Assembly (NCBI RefSeq): GCF_019802055.1
Contig: NZ_JAHVHW010000004.1
Coordinates: 372,001 to 436,000 of the forward strand
Reading direction: 5' to 3'
From: Ferrimonas balearica
Lineage (GTDB): Bacteria; Pseudomonadota; Gammaproteobacteria; Enterobacterales; Shewanellaceae
Length of the DNA stretch: 64,000 nucleotides
Made by a program: the position numbers and the translations under genes. Below are positions 18,559-29,605 of this stretch, one piece after another; the first letter of the stretch is position 1, and every line of letters starts with the position of its first letter. The notes beneath the pieces were generated by a model. It was not told where the DNA came from and did not search any database. It saw only the letters and a program-made list of their open reading frames with translations.

Positions 18559-18641
18559 CTCCCCACTCCTCTCGGGCAAATTCTCAGTGTGTGCACGATT
18601 TTCTTTTCCTGCTGCTTTACCGGACAAAAAATCTGCATATA

Positions 18642-18657
18642 CTGTATTCCCGTACAG
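18642..18657. promoter_or_regulatory. LexA (SOS) box 1 of recN
   Basis: CTGTATTCCCGTACAG, a perfect CTGT-N8-ACAG LexA site flanked by TA and TG. Confidence 0.9.
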
Positions 18658-18659
18658 TG

Positions 18660-18675
18660 CTGTTTATCCACACAG
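18660..18675. promoter_or_regulatory. LexA (SOS) box 2 of recN
   Basis: CTGTTTATCCACACAG, a second perfect CTGT-N8-ACAG site beginning 2 bp after the first ends and finishing 9 bp before the recN start codon. Confidence 0.88.
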
Positions 18676-18684
18676 GGATGCGCC

Positions 18685-20355
18685 ATGCTCACTCAACTGA
18701 CGGTTGCCAACTTTGCCATCGTAAAATTTCTGGAACTGGACTTTGCCCCCGGCATGACCACCATCACCGGGGAAACCGGTGCCGGTAAATCCATTGCCAT
18801 TGATGCACTGAGCCTCTGTCTTGGCGGTCGGGGAGAAGCAGCCATGGTGCGCCCGGGCGCAGAGCGTGCAGAGATTTCTGCACGGTTCGATGTCAGCCAG
18901 ATCCCCGCTGCCATCGACTGGCTGCGCAGCAATGCACTGGACGAAGAGGAGGAGTGCATCCTCCGACGCAGCATCGGTGCAGAAGGGCGCTCCCGCGCCT
19001 GGATCAACGGCAATCCTGTCCCTCTCTCCCAGTTGAAAGCCCTGGGAGAAAACCTGATCAGCATCCACGGCCAACACGCCCACCACGGCATGCTGCACAG
19101 CGACACTCAGCTTACGCTGCTGGATCAGTACGCCGGCCATCACAGGCTGCTGCAGGGCTGCCAGGACGCCTACCAGCAGTGGCGCTCCATTGACCTTCAG
19201 CTTAAGCAACTGCGTGAACAGCAGGCCCAGCGAGTGGCTCGCGCCCAGTTGCTGGAGTATCAGGTTCAGGAATTGGACGAGTTCGCGCTGCAACCCGGTG
19301 AGTTTGAAGCGATCGAGGTGGAACACCGTCGCTTGGCCAACTGCGGCACCCTGCTGGAACAGAGCCAGCGCGCCCTCTATCTGCTCAGCGATGGGGATGA
19401 GGTCAATGTTCAGTCTCTGTTGCAGCAGGCGATCAGCCAGGTGGAAGCCCTTGCAGAAGAGGACCCAGCGCTGGGCGACATCACCAATATGCTGCATGAA
19501 GGGCTGATCCAGGTGCAGGAGAGCAGCAGTGAACTGGAGCGCTACCGCGACCGGCTGGAGATGGATCCGGAGCGCTTTACCGAACTGGAAAACCGACTCT
19601 CCAGGGCCATGAGCCTCGCCCGTAAGCATATGGTGCCTGCCAACGAACTGGCCGAGCATCACCAGAACCTGGCGGAAGAGTTGGCGGACCTGGCCAGCAG
19701 CGACGAGCAGATTGAACAGCTGGAGCAAAGCCGGGAAGCCGCACACGCACAGTTGGCGGAGCACGCCCTTAAGCTCAACAAGAGCCGTCAGCGTTATGCC
19801 CGTGAACTGGATAAGTTGGTAACCGAAAACCTCAAAGCGCTGGCGATGCCCCACGCCCGCTTCCAGATCAATGTCGAACACCGGGCCGATGCCATCAGTC
19901 CCAGCGGCGGCGACCGGGTGCAGTTCCTGGTCACCACCAACCCGGGCCAGCCATTGCAGCCCATCGCCAAGTCCGCATCCGGCGGTGAACTCTCCCGAAT
20001 CGGTCTGGCAATCCAGGTGATCACCGCCAAGAAGGTCGCCACTCCGACCCTGATTTTCGACGAAGTGGACGTAGGCATCTCCGGCCCCACCGCTGCGGTG
20101 GTTGGGCGCATGTTGCGCCAATTGGGCCAGTCCACTCAGGTCTTCTGCGTGACCCACCTTCCCCAGGTGGCTGGCAATGGCCATAACCACATGTTTGTGG
20201 CCAAGCAGAGCCAGGGTAAGAGCACCGAAACCCGGATGACGGCCCTGCTCGGCGAGGCGCGATTGCAGGAGCTTGCCCGACTGCTGGGTGGCGACACCAT
20301 CACCGACAACACCCTGGCCAACGCCCGGGAGCTGCTGGTGCTGGACACAGATTAA
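18685..20355 (+). CDS. recN: DNA repair protein RecN (SMC-like)
   Basis: 556 residues (E. coli 553). It acts in double-strand break repair and is strongly SOS-induced. Walker A GETGAGKS at 29-36, a long central coiled coil (~150-350), and in the C-terminal half the signature SASGGELSRIGLAIQ followed by Walker B TLIFDEVDVGISG and the H-loop VTHLPQVA. ATG 18685 gives the standard start MLTQLTVANFAIV. Two adjacent LexA boxes precede it and the transcript leader must be short. An alcohol dehydrogenase separates it from bamE, which often follows recN directly. Confidence 0.98.
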   Translation: MLTQLTVANFAIVKFLELDFAPGMTTITGETGAGKSIAIDALSLCLGGRGEAAMVRPGAERAEISARFDVSQIPAAIDWLRSNALDEEEECILRRSIGAEGRSRAWINGNPVPLSQLKALGENLISIHGQHAHHGMLHSDTQLTLLDQYAGHHRLLQGCQDAYQQWRSIDLQLKQLREQQAQRVARAQLLEYQVQELDEFALQPGEFEAIEVEHRRLANCGTLLEQSQRALYLLSDGDEVNVQSLLQQAISQVEALAEEDPALGDITNMLHEGLIQVQESSSELERYRDRLEMDPERFTELENRLSRAMSLARKHMVPANELAEHHQNLAEELADLASSDEQIEQLEQSREAAHAQLAEHALKLNKSRQRYARELDKLVTENLKALAMPHARFQINVEHRADAISPSGGDRVQFLVTTNPGQPLQPIAKSASGGELSRIGLAIQVITAKKVATPTLIFDEVDVGISGPTAAVVGRMLRQLGQSTQVFCVTHLPQVAGNGHNHMFVAKQSQGKSTETRMTALLGEARLQELARLLGGDTITDNTLANARELLVLDTD

Positions 20356-20404
20356 CCGGTTGGAGTCGGTTGTGATCTGGATTGGGCCTCCTAGCCCGAA
20401 AGCC

Positions 20405-20416
20405 TGATCCGGATCA
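20405..20416. promoter_or_regulatory. Possible FNR/EtrA-like site upstream of the alcohol dehydrogenase
   Basis: TGAT-CCGG-ATCA, a perfect palindrome with the core spacing of FNR sites (TTGAT-N4-ATCAA) but with C instead of T/A at the outer positions. It lies 88 bp upstream of the start codon. Confidence 0.4.
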
Positions 20417-20503
20417 CGCCGGCGCCATTATCCGAATGCTAGCGTTACCTCCATGAAGCCAGTTTGAACCCGATTTTTTCAAGCTTAAAACTAGGAGGAC
20501 GCC

Positions 20504-21655
20504 ATGTCCGCAACTAAGTTTTTTATCCCTTCTGTCAACACCTTAGGCCAAGGCGCACTGGACGATGCCATTAACGACATCGCCAGCCTGGGCTTTACCA
20601 AAGGCCTGGTGGTTACCGATAAGCCTCTGGTTGAACTGGGGTTAGTTGGCAAGCTCACCGAAGCACTGGGTGAGAAGGGTATTGGGTCCGTAGTGTTTGA
20701 TGGCGTGCAGCCCAACCCCACTACCGGCAACGTCGAGTCAGGGCTCGCTCTGTGGCGCCAGCATCAGTGCGATTTTGTCATCTCTTTTGGCGGTGGCTCT
20801 CCCCACGATTGCGCCAAGGGCATCGCACTGGTCGCCACCAACGGCGGTGACATCCGTGACTACGAAGGGGTGGATCGCTCCAGCAAGCCCCAGGCGCCGC
20901 TGGTGGCCATCAACACCACCGCGGGTACCGCCTCCGAAATGACCCGCTTCTGCATCATCACCGACGAATCCCGCCACATCAAAATGGCGATCGTCGACAA
21001 GCACACCACCCCTATCCTCTCCGTAAACGATCCGGAGTTGATGCTGGCCAAACCCAAAGCGCTGACCGCCGCCACCGGGATGGATGCACTGACCCACGCG
21101 GTTGAGGCCTACGTCTCTATCGCCGCCACCCCCATCACCGACGCCTGTGCTGAGAAAGCGATCGCCCTGATCAGCCAGTATCTGCGCCGTGCTGTTGAAG
21201 ATGGCAGCGACCTGGAAGCCCGCGAACAGATGGCCTACGCCCAGTTCCTGGCAGGCATGGCCTTTAATAACGCCAGCCTTGGCTATGTGCACGCCATGGC
21301 GCACCAGTTGGGTGGTTTCTATGACCTGCCACACGGCGTCTGCAACGCCATCCTGCTGCCCCATGTCCAGGCCTATAATGCCGATGTCGCCGCACGCCAA
21401 CTGGCCGGTGTCGCCCGCTGCATGGGCGTCGATATTCAGGGCATGAACGAAGCGCAAGCGGCACAAGCAGCGCTGGATGCCATCCGCAAACTCTCCGCCG
21501 ACATCCAGATCCCGGCCAACCTGACCGAACTGGGCGTTAAGGCAGAAGACATTCCCACGCTGGCAACCAACGCCCTCAACGATGCCTGCGGCCTGACCAA
21601 CCCCAAACAGGCCTCCCATGAGGAGATCTGCGCCATCTTCCAGGCTGCCATGTAA
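20504..21655 (+). CDS. Iron-containing (group III) alcohol dehydrogenase
   Basis: 383 residues starting after a strong AGGAGG site. It interconverts primary alcohols and aldehydes with NAD(P)H. The cofactor motif GGGSPHD is at 96-102. The metal ligands of the family are all present: Asp194 and His198 in [12 protein letters not shown], His263 and His277 in [18 protein letters not shown]. It resembles AdhB of Zymomonas and E. coli YiaY. A possible FNR-type palindrome upstream would fit fermentative or anaerobic expression. It has its own terminator, so it is a single-gene unit inserted between recN and bamE. Confidence 0.95.
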   Translation: MSATKFFIPSVNTLGQGALDDAINDIASLGFTKGLVVTDKPLVELGLVGKLTEALGEKGIGSVVFDGVQPNPTTGNVESGLALWRQHQCDFVISFGGGSPHDCAKGIALVATNGGDIRDYEGVDRSSKPQAPLVAINTTAGTASEMTRFCIITDESRHIKMAIVDKHTTPILSVNDPELMLAKPKALTAATGMDALTHAVEAYVSIAATPITDACAEKAIALISQYLRRAVEDGSDLEAREQMAYAQFLAGMAFNNASLGYVHAMAHQLGGFYDLPHGVCNAILLPHVQAYNADVAARQLAGVARCMGVDIQGMNEAQAAQAALDAIRKLSADIQIPANLTELGVKAEDIPTLATNALNDACGLTNPKQASHEEICAIFQAAM

Positions 21656-21669
21656 GCATCACGACAAGG

Positions 21670-21696
21670 AAAAGCTCCCCTCGGGGAGCTTTTTTT
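21670..21696 (+). terminator. Alcohol dehydrogenase terminator
   Basis: AAAAGCTCCCC / GGGGAGCTTTTTTT perfect stem with a 2-base tip and a long T-run. Confidence 0.9.
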
Positions 21697-21752
21697 GTCC
21701 CCCCGGCTTGGTTATGATGCCTCTTTAACGCCAAGGTAACGCAGAGATTAGG

Positions 21753-22124
21753 ATGAAGCAGTTCAGGATGCTGATGGTGGCCGCCGCACTCAGTGCCGGT
21801 GTCACCGGTTGCTCGGTCTTCGATTGGATGGTCTACAAGATCGACATTCCCCAAGGGAACTTTATCGAGCAAAACCAGGTGGAAAAGCTGCGTATCGGCA
21901 TGAACCGGGAACAGGTGGAGTTTGTTCTGGGTCGCCCGGTACTGCGTGACAGCTTCGCTTCCGATACCTGGTACTACGTTTACCAGTTCAAAAACGGCCG
22001 CACCAACGAACTCACCCGCAAAGAGCTGGTGGTGCGTTTCACCGATGATGCCGTGGTCTCCATCGAGGGTGACTATGAACTGAGCGCCGAGTTCTACACG
22101 CCGCTGCAAAGCGGACGTCCCTGA
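21753..22124 (+). CDS. bamE: Outer-membrane assembly lipoprotein BamE (SmpA)
   Basis: 123 residues. The lipoprotein signal ends in VTGC. The mature part carries the family motif PQGNFIEQNQVEKLRIGMNREQVEFVLGRPVLRDSF and the DTWYYVYQF strand. As part of the BAM complex it helps BamA and BamD insert beta-barrel proteins. It stands in its usual place facing rnfH-ratA, with a terminator between the convergent ends. Confidence 0.96.
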   Translation: MKQFRMLMVAAALSAGVTGCSVFDWMVYKIDIPQGNFIEQNQVEKLRIGMNREQVEFVLGRPVLRDSFASDTWYYVYQFKNGRTNELTRKELVVRFTDDAVVSIEGDYELSAEFYTPLQSGRP

Positions 22125-22138
22125 ACTGGACAGAATTG

Positions 22139-22167
22139 AAAAAGGGCGGCCTCTGGCCGCCCTTTTT
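22139..22167. terminator. Bidirectional terminator between bamE and rnfH
   Basis: AAAAAGGGCGGCC / GGCCGCCCTTTTT perfect stem with a 3-base loop and runs on both sides, between two convergent genes. Confidence 0.9.
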
Positions 22168-22187
22168 GCTGTTGGGGATAGAAACCG

Positions 22188-22535
22188 TTACTCCGGCTTG
22201 GCCCGCAACGGATTAGGCTTACCGCCAGTCACCTTATCCGCCCGCCCCTCCGCTTTGGCTTTTTCGGCGCGGCGCTTGCGAACCTCGCGGGGGTCCGCGA
22301 TCAGGGGACGATAGATCTCCACCCGATCCCCGGCTTCCAGCACCTGGCTCAGCTTAACGGTACGGCTGAAGATCCCAATCTTCTGCTGGCCCAGATCGAT
22401 CTCCGGGTAACGCTCCAACACACCGGACGCCTCAATGGCCGCCTCCGCTGTGCTGCCCGTCGGCACCGCCAACTTGCGGACAAAGGCTTCTCCCGGCAGG
22501 GCGTACACCACCTCGACCTGCATCACATCAACCAC
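22188..22535 (-). CDS. rnfH: RnfH family ubiquitin-like protein (RatB)
   Basis: 115 residues from GTG 22535, which has GGAGG 6 bp upstream and gives the same N-terminal length as E. coli RnfH; ATG 22523 is the alternative. The beta-grasp core is clear: [53 protein letters not shown] and [26 protein letters not shown]. The exact function is unsettled. It overlaps the ratA end by 8 bp, so the pair is translationally coupled. Confidence 0.93.
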   Translation of the reverse strand: MVDVMQVEVVYALPGEAFVRKLAVPTGSTAEAAIEASGVLERYPEIDLGQQKIGIFSRTVKLSQVLEAGDRVEIYRPLIADPREVRKRRAEKAKAEGRADKVTGGKPNPLRAKPE

Positions 22536-22962
22536 GGTAGACCTCCTTGGCCCGCTCGGAGAACGCTTGCACCATGTTTTGCGCCAGGTCGTTGAACACC
22601 TTGCCAAACGCCTTCTCGACCAGCGCATTGGAGAACTCAAAGTTCAGGCTCAACTCCACTTTGCAGGCGTCTTCACGCAGGGGCAGGAAACGCCAAACCC
22701 CTTGAAGCTCCTTGAAGGGGCCGGACTCCAGCGCCATGGCAATCTCAGAGTCGGTCACCAGCGAATTGCGGGTGGTAAAGGTCTGAGCGATACCGGCTTT
22801 GCGCACCGACACGGACGCCCGCATCTCGCTCTCATCCGCGTGATGCACTTCAGAACCCACACAGCCCGGCAGGAACTGGGGGTACGCCGCCACGTCATTC
22901 ACCAGAGCGTACATCTGCGTCGCACTGAAGCGCACCAGAGCGCTGCGATTGATCTCGGGCAT
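22528..22962 (-). CDS. ratA: Polyketide cyclase/START-like protein RatA (YfjG)
   Basis: 144 residues (E. coli 145). A START-like fold; the family motif [37 protein letters not shown] and the C-terminal helix [21 protein letters not shown] are present. E. coli RatA was reported to block 70S ribosome association, and homologues (yeast Coq10) bind ubiquinone. The role here remains open. Divergent from smpB with 87 bp between start codons. Confidence 0.93.
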   Translation of the reverse strand: MPEINRSALVRFSATQMYALVNDVAAYPQFLPGCVGSEVHHADESEMRASVSVRKAGIAQTFTTRNSLVTDSEIAMALESGPFKELQGVWRFLPLREDACKVELSLNFEFSNALVEKAFGKVFNDLAQNMVQAFSERAKEVYRG

Positions 22963-23034
22963 CTTACCTCTCCCAAATTCAGAATCGCGCTATTTTGCCA
23001 CAGCGAAGACGATACCAAAATGCCATTGGACAGG

Positions 23035-23040
23035 TATAAT
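23035..23040 (+). promoter_or_regulatory. smpB promoter -10 box
   Basis: A perfect TATAAT only 9 bp before the smpB ATG. Transcription would start about 1-4 bases before the ATG. The -35 region is weak. Confidence 0.55.
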
Positions 23041-23049
23041 GCTGCGCCT

Positions 23050-23538
23050 ATGGCAAAGAAAAACGCAAAGAAATCCACGTCCACTTCCTCCACCATCGCG
23101 CTGAACAAAAAAGCCAAGCACGAATACAAGTTTCTGGAGAAGTTTGAGGCGGGTCTGGCCCTACAGGGCTGGGAAGTCAAATCGATGCGGGCAGGTAAAG
23201 TTAACCTGACCGACTGCTATGTGATCATCCAGCGTGGTGAGGCCTACCTCGTGGCCTGCAACATCACCCCGCTCAATACTGCTTCCACCCACGTGGTGTG
23301 TGAGCCTATGCGCCCGCGCAAGCTCCTGCTGAACCGACGTGAACTGGACCGTCTGATCGGTCAGGTGGAGCAGAAGGGCCTGACCATCGTGCCAGTAGCC
23401 CTGTACTGGAAGAAGTCGTTCGCCAAGCTTGAGATCGCCCTGGCTCAGGGTAAGCAAACGCACGACAAGCGCCAGGACAGCAAAGAGCGTGACTGGCAGC
23501 GTGAGAAAGCCCGCGTTATGAAAGGCTCGATGCGCTGA
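23050..23538 (+). CDS. smpB: SsrA-binding protein SmpB
   Basis: 162 residues, the standard length. SmpB binds tmRNA (encoded just downstream) and takes it to stalled ribosomes. Conserved stretches: [56 protein letters not shown], and the basic C-terminal tail [24 protein letters not shown] that enters the mRNA channel. No Shine-Dalgarno sequence precedes ATG 23050, and a consensus -10 box lies 9 bp upstream. So the mRNA may be leaderless or nearly so. Confidence 0.97.
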   Translation: MAKKNAKKSTSTSSTIALNKKAKHEYKFLEKFEAGLALQGWEVKSMRAGKVNLTDCYVIIQRGEAYLVACNITPLNTASTHVVCEPMRPRKLLLNRRELDRLIGQVEQKGLTIVPVALYWKKSFAKLEIALAQGKQTHDKRQDSKERDWQREKARVMKGSMR

Positions 23539-23564
23539 GCGCTGGTTATCTATCCAGTTATCGC

Positions 23565-23594
23565 TTGGCGCCCTCGCGCCGGGCGTGTTAGACT
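23565..23594 (+). promoter_or_regulatory. Putative ssrA promoter
   Basis: -35 TTGGCG (23565-23570), 18-base spacer, -10 TAGACT (23589-23594). The predicted start lies a few bases upstream of the mature 5' end, in line with RNase P trimming. Confidence 0.6.
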
Positions 23595-23606
23595 GTTGCC
23601 GTACTT

Positions 23607-23966
23607 GGGGTCGATTTAGGATTCGACGGGATATTAAAGCCCAAGGTGCATGCCGTGGGGCGGTTGGCCACGTAAAAAGCCGCAAAAAAATAGTCGCAAA
23701 CGACGAAAACTACGCACTCGCTGCCTAATAAGCAGTAGAGAGCCTGCCTCCAAAGCCCCGCCTGCTGGCTGAGGATTCAAGGCAGTCAAACCCTGTAGGA
23801 TCGCGTGGAACCTTTGTCCGTAGGTGAAGCGTTAAAACTAATCGGACTCGCCCTAGCGAAGCCTGCCACTCGGCGTCGTACGGGTTAACTAAATGAGATG
23901 GCTAAGCATGTAGGACCGACGGTGTAGGTATTTCGGACGCGGGTTCAACTCCCGCCGACTCCACCA
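23607..23966 (+). ncRNA. ssrA: tmRNA (ssrA)
   Basis: About 360 nt. The 5' end GGGGTCG pairs with CGACTCC at the 3' end, with the G3-U pair that makes it an alanine-accepting tRNA, and the CCA is encoded (23964-23966). The segments GGATTCGACGGGAT, CCAAGGTGCATGCCG and GGTTCAACTCCCGCC match tmRNA. The tag reading frame begins at GCA 23696 and encodes ANDENYALAA, ending in TAA at 23726-23728. It follows smpB directly and has its own terminator. Confidence 0.98.
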
Positions 23967-23976
23967 AACGCGTTTG

Positions 23977-24006
23977 AAAAGCCCATCCGAAAGGATGGGC
24001 TTTTTT
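23977..24006 (+). terminator. ssrA terminator
   Basis: AAAAGCCCATCC-GAAA-GGATGGGCTTTTTT: perfect stem with a GAAA tetraloop and a T-run, 10 bp after the tmRNA CCA. Confidence 0.92.
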
Positions 24007-24021
24007 GGTTTTCGGGGTGGG

Positions 24022-25908
24022 CTATTCCACCGCTTTGGCCATCTGGTGCAGCCAGACTTCCAGGTTGGTGTAGCCGGATTCGCTGATGCCGTTAGGGTCT
24101 GACGGCAGAGTCAGCTTGCGGGTGTTCTCCGCCATATCGGGCCAGCCGCCCGCATTGATGTCGCAGGGGATGTGAATGCGGAAGCGGGAACTGCTGTCGG
24201 GAACGGTGCCCCAGTTGCTGTTCACGTTGAGTGTAACGGTATCCCCGCTGCAGCTCTGGCTGGTGACTTTACGGTCCTGCCCCGCGCCTTTGCCTTCATA
24301 GATCTCGACGGTACGCCCAACGTAGGCGGTTTTACTGCTGTCGCAATCCGGGATCTCGCCCGCCACTCTTGAACTGCCTGCACTGGAGACCTGCGCAGAC
24401 GGGTAGAGAATGGTGCCCTGTTCAACGCAGTTGACGATGGTTCCGGTCCGGTTGGCCACTTCGTCGATGATGCGACTGTCCACTTCATCCCGATCGCCTG
24501 GCCGTGCTCCGGCATTGTCCAGCACATAGTCCAGGGTCTGGGAGGCTGGCAGGACCTTGAGCCCTTCCAGCCACAGCGGCGGCGAACTCACCCTGAAGCT
24601 CTCTGCCGAGCTGCTGTCCGGTTTGACGCAGGGCCAGTCGGGGTTGTCGAACCCTTCACACAGGTTGTCCTCGGCGTAGATCTTGGAGCCGCTGCGCGAC
24701 TCACTGATCACCAGCCAGGGGGAATCCCGGTCGGAATCCGGACCGTTCAGCCTGACATTCCCTGCCACTGTGGTGGTGCGCACCTTGCCGTCATGGGCTG
24801 AGTTATTGGAAAGCGGCGACAACCGCATCCCCACCTGACGGGTGTTGTAGGTGACGTTATTGACCACGATAGCGCTGGGGGTGGTTTCCAACGGTGCCCG
24901 GTCATCGTGGTGGGCAATCAGGTTGCCCTGTACCAGCATATTGGGCGCCGAGATCATCAGTCCCTTAGAGTGCCCCCCCTTGGGATGCATGTTGTACCAG
25001 AGCCCCTCGCTGACAATGCTGTTGAGGATGCTGACATCCCGCCCGGTGTCTTTCACCGTAAAGGTTTCATCGATGCCCCAGCTGACCGAGATATGATCAA
25101 ACACCAGGTTGTAGGGCTGACGATTCGGGTCATCACTCTTACCGATCACATAGAGCCCATCCCGGTCTCCCGGGGTTCTCCCCTGCAGGGCGTCACCGGT
25201 ACGGATGCGGATGTGCTGCATCAGCACATCATTGGCTTCAATGCGGATGGAGGCCCCCCGCAAAGTGATGCCCGGACTCGGTGCCGTTTGTCCGGCAATG
25301 GTGATGTAATCGTTGTTGATGGAGAGCATCCCCAGCTCTGTCAGGTCGATAACGCCACTGACTTCGAACACGCACACCCTGGGCCCCGATGCGTCGGTGC
25401 AGGCTTTTAGGGTGCCTGAGCCGGAGGCATTCAGGCTGGTCACCCGATAGACGGTGGTTTTGGGCGTGCTCAGGTTACGGCCGCTGCCCGCCGGTGTGGT
25501 GATACCAAACCCTTCGGTACAAGGGATGATGGGCAGTTTTCCGTCTGGCCGATCCGGACAGTCAGGACCTGGGCCAGGATCGGGATCAGGGTCCGGGTCC
25601 GGTGTTGGATCCGGGTCAGGGTCCGGGTCAGGTGTTGGATCCGGGTCGGGGTCCGGGTCCGGTGTTGGATCCGGGTCGGGGTCCGGGTCCGGTGTTGGAT
25701 CCGGGTCGGGGTCCGGGTCTGGTGTTGGATCCGGATCAGGATCCGGGTCCGGCTTCCCGGGTTTTTCCGGCTTCTCCTTCGGCGGCTTCTCCTGTCCCGG
25801 CGGCTTATCCGGCTTGGCTGCCCCGGCGCTGGGGATCGCACCGGGGCCCACCAGGGCAAAAATCAGGCCGACGACGCCAGCGATAAACACTCGAATGGGG
25901 TGTTTCAT
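24022..25908 (-). CDS. Secreted pectate-lyase-fold protein A (PL1-like beta-helix) with Asp-Pro linker
   Basis: 628 residues from ATG 25908 (AAGGAG upstream). Signal peptide without a lipobox (ends near IPSAGA), a Lys/Pro segment, then five DPDPDPDPTP repeats. The rest is a right-handed beta-helix of the pectate-lyase type: GFGITTPAGSGRNL, VYRVTSLNASGSGTLKACTDASGPR, NNDYITIAGQTAPSPG, and the signature VFDHISVSWGIDETFTV. Later come GGHSKG and NNVTYNTRQVGMR. Near the C-terminus a ~55-residue insert (YVGRTVEIYEGKGAGQ ... PDSSSRFRIHIPC) is shared with paralogue C but absent from B. Substrate unknown; polysaccharide cleavage is a family inference. It is the last of three tandem paralogues on this strand. 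Confidence 0.85.
   Translation of the reverse strand: MKHPIRVFIAGVVGLIFALVGPGAIPSAGAAKPDKPPGQEKPPKEKPEKPGKPDPDPDPDPTPDPDPDPDPTPDPDPDPDPTPDPDPDPDPTPDPDPDPDPTPDPDPDPDPGPGPDCPDRPDGKLPIIPCTEGFGITTPAGSGRNLSTPKTTVYRVTSLNASGSGTLKACTDASGPRVCVFEVSGVIDLTELGMLSINNDYITIAGQTAPSPGITLRGASIRIEANDVLMQHIRIRTGDALQGRTPGDRDGLYVIGKSDDPNRQPYNLVFDHISVSWGIDETFTVKDTGRDVSILNSIVSEGLWYNMHPKGGHSKGLMISAPNMLVQGNLIAHHDDRAPLETTPSAIVVNNVTYNTRQVGMRLSPLSNNSAHDGKVRTTTVAGNVRLNGPDSDRDSPWLVISESRSGSKIYAEDNLCEGFDNPDWPCVKPDSSSAESFRVSSPPLWLEGLKVLPASQTLDYVLDNAGARPGDRDEVDSRIIDEVANRTGTIVNCVEQGTILYPSAQVSSAGSSRVAGEIPDCDSSKTAYVGRTVEIYEGKGAGQDRKVTSQSCSGDTVTLNVNSNWGTVPDSSSRFRIHIPCDINAGGWPDMAENTRKLTLPSDPNGISESGYTNLEVWLHQMAKAVE
25578..25750. repeat. 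30-bp in-frame tandem repeat (Asp-Pro linker of protein A)
   Basis: The hexamer GGTGTT recurs at 25601, 25631, 25661, 25691 and 25721, exactly 30 bp apart, within nearly identical units. On the coding strand each unit encodes DPDPDPDPTP. Only single-base differences separate the units, so the array probably changes copy number without shifting frame. Confidence 0.92.
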
Positions 25909-25918
25909 GCCTCTCTCC

Positions 25919-27502
25919 TTATTCGATAGCGCTGGCTTTTTGGTGCAGCCACACTTCCAGGTTGGTGTACCCGGAGTCATCCAGGGCATTGAGCTCTTCC
26001 GGCAGCGTCAGGGTGTGGGTATTCACGGCCATATCCGGCCACCCTCCCGCATTGATGGAGCAATCGATCTTTCTGCCGTCATACTCGAAATCCTCCGATC
26101 CGACGCAGTTGATGATGTGCCCGGTCCGGTTGATGACGTCGTCGATGATTCGGCTGTCCACTTCATCCCGCTGCTTGGGCCAGGCCCCGGCATTTTTCAG
26201 CACGAAGTCCAGGGTCTGGCTGGCTGGCAGCACCACCAACCCTTCGATCCACAACGGTGGCTCTTTCACCCGGAAGCTGGCGCCCTTTTCACTGTCCACA
26301 CGAACACAGGGCCATTCGGGGTTTTCCCAGCCATCACAGAGGTTGTCTTCGATGTAGATCTTGGAGCCGTCGCGATCTTCATTGACCACCGCCCAGGCAG
26401 AATCCCGATCCGGGTCGGAGTCTGGCCCCTTGAGGCGAACATTCCCGGCCACCGTGGTTGTACGCACCTTGCCATCGTGGTTGGCGTTATTGGAGAGCGG
26501 AGAGAGCCGCATCCCCACTTGCCGGGTGTTGTAGGTGACGTTATTGACCGTAATGGCGCTGGGCGTAGTCTCCAGCGGCGCTCGGTCGTCGTGATGGGCA
26601 ATCAGGTTGCCCCTGAGCAGCATATTGTCAGCGGAGACCATCAGGCCTTTGGAGTGCCCCCCTTTCGGGTGCATGTTGTACCACAGCCCCTCGCTGACGA
26701 TGCTGTCGAGAATTGTCACGTTTTCCGCAGTGTCCTTCACGGTGAAGGTCTCGTCGATGCCCCAACTGACTGAGACATGGTCAAACACCACGTTATGGGG
26801 CTGACGGTCGGGGTCATCCGATTTACCAATGGCGTAAAGCCCATCTCGATCCCCCGGTGTTCGTCCCTCAACCGCATCGCCAGTTCGAACCCGAATATGC
26901 TGAATCAACACATCGCTCGCTTCGATACGTATTGAAGCGCCTCTCAGCATGATCCCCGGTGCCGGGGCTGTCTGACCGGCAATGGTGATGTAATCGTTGT
27001 TGATGGAGATCATCCCCAAATCGGTCAGGTCGATGGTGCCGCTGGTCTCAAACACGCAGGTGCGTGGACCGGAAGCATCAATACAGGCTTTAAGAGAGCC
27101 TTCGCCACTGGCGTTGAGGTTGGTCACCCGGTAAACCGTGGTGCTTGGTGGGCTCAGGTTACGGCCGCTTCCTGCCGGGGTGGTCATGCCGAATCCGACG
27201 TTACAGGGAACGATGGGCAACTCACCGTTACTCGGTGCCGGGCAATCCGGTGTCGGTCCCGGATCCGGGTCTGGGTCCGGATCCGGTGTGGGATCGGGGT
27301 CAGGATCCGGATCCGGGTCTGGATCCGGATCAGGGTCCGGATTCGGATCGGGATCCGGGTCAGGGTCCGGAGTGGGCTCTGGCGAGGAAGAGGATTGCTC
27401 ACTGCATCCGGTGTTGACCGATGTCAGTGCAAAAATAGGAAGGGCTAGCAACAGCACCTTCAGTCCGGTTTTTCCAAGGCTAAGCCAATCGCGCCACGTC
27501 AT
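25919..27502 (-). CDS. Pectate-lyase-fold protein B with Asp-Pro linker
   Basis: 527 residues from ATG 27502, which follows GGGAGGCAGT. The signal segment (LKVLLLALPIFALTSVNTGC) ends in a lipobox-like but imperfect site, followed by a Ser-rich and then Asp-Pro linker (~50 residues). The beta-helix is highly similar to proteins A and C through the whole core (DHVSVSWGIDETFTVKDT, HHDDRAPLETTPSAI). It lacks the ~55-residue C-terminal insert: the chain goes from NCVGSEDFEYDGRKIDC straight to INAGGWPD. The next gene (protein A) starts 10 bp after its stop, so the two are co-transcribed. Confidence 0.85.
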   Translation of the reverse strand: MTWRDWLSLGKTGLKVLLLALPIFALTSVNTGCSEQSSSSPEPTPDPDPDPDPNPDPDPDPDPDPDPDPDPTPDPDPDPDPGPTPDCPAPSNGELPIVPCNVGFGMTTPAGSGRNLSPPSTTVYRVTNLNASGEGSLKACIDASGPRTCVFETSGTIDLTDLGMISINNDYITIAGQTAPAPGIMLRGASIRIEASDVLIQHIRVRTGDAVEGRTPGDRDGLYAIGKSDDPDRQPHNVVFDHVSVSWGIDETFTVKDTAENVTILDSIVSEGLWYNMHPKGGHSKGLMVSADNMLLRGNLIAHHDDRAPLETTPSAITVNNVTYNTRQVGMRLSPLSNNANHDGKVRTTTVAGNVRLKGPDSDPDRDSAWAVVNEDRDGSKIYIEDNLCDGWENPEWPCVRVDSEKGASFRVKEPPLWIEGLVVLPASQTLDFVLKNAGAWPKQRDEVDSRIIDDVINRTGHIINCVGSEDFEYDGRKIDCSINAGGWPDMAVNTHTLTLPEELNALDDSGYTNLEVWLHQKASAIE

Positions 27503-27578
27503 ACTGCCTCCCGGGAATTCACCCGCCCGTCGCACACCTGCCGTTTGGCTAGTCTTAAGGTATAGCAAGGTTCTATCG

Positions 27579-27612
27579 GGGCGACAGAGCAATTCCTTTC
27601 CCTCTGTCGCCC
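27579..27612 (-). terminator. Hairpin between pectate-lyase genes C and B
   Basis: An 11-bp perfect stem GGGCGACAGAG / CTCTGTCGCCC with a 12-base loop just after the stop of gene C. No T-run follows, so it may be a processing or stability element rather than a full stop. Confidence 0.6.
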
Positions 27613-27619
27613 TCCGGGA

Positions 27620-29605
<1,986 letters not shown>

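Noticed and set aside
23161-23685. Minus-strand frame spanning the end of smpB and the start of ssrA
   Set aside because: It overlaps two well-identified genes and has no homology that I recognise.
25578-25750. Regular 30-bp repeats considered as a CRISPR array
   Set aside because: Units are contiguous without spacers, in frame with a protein, and no cas genes are present.
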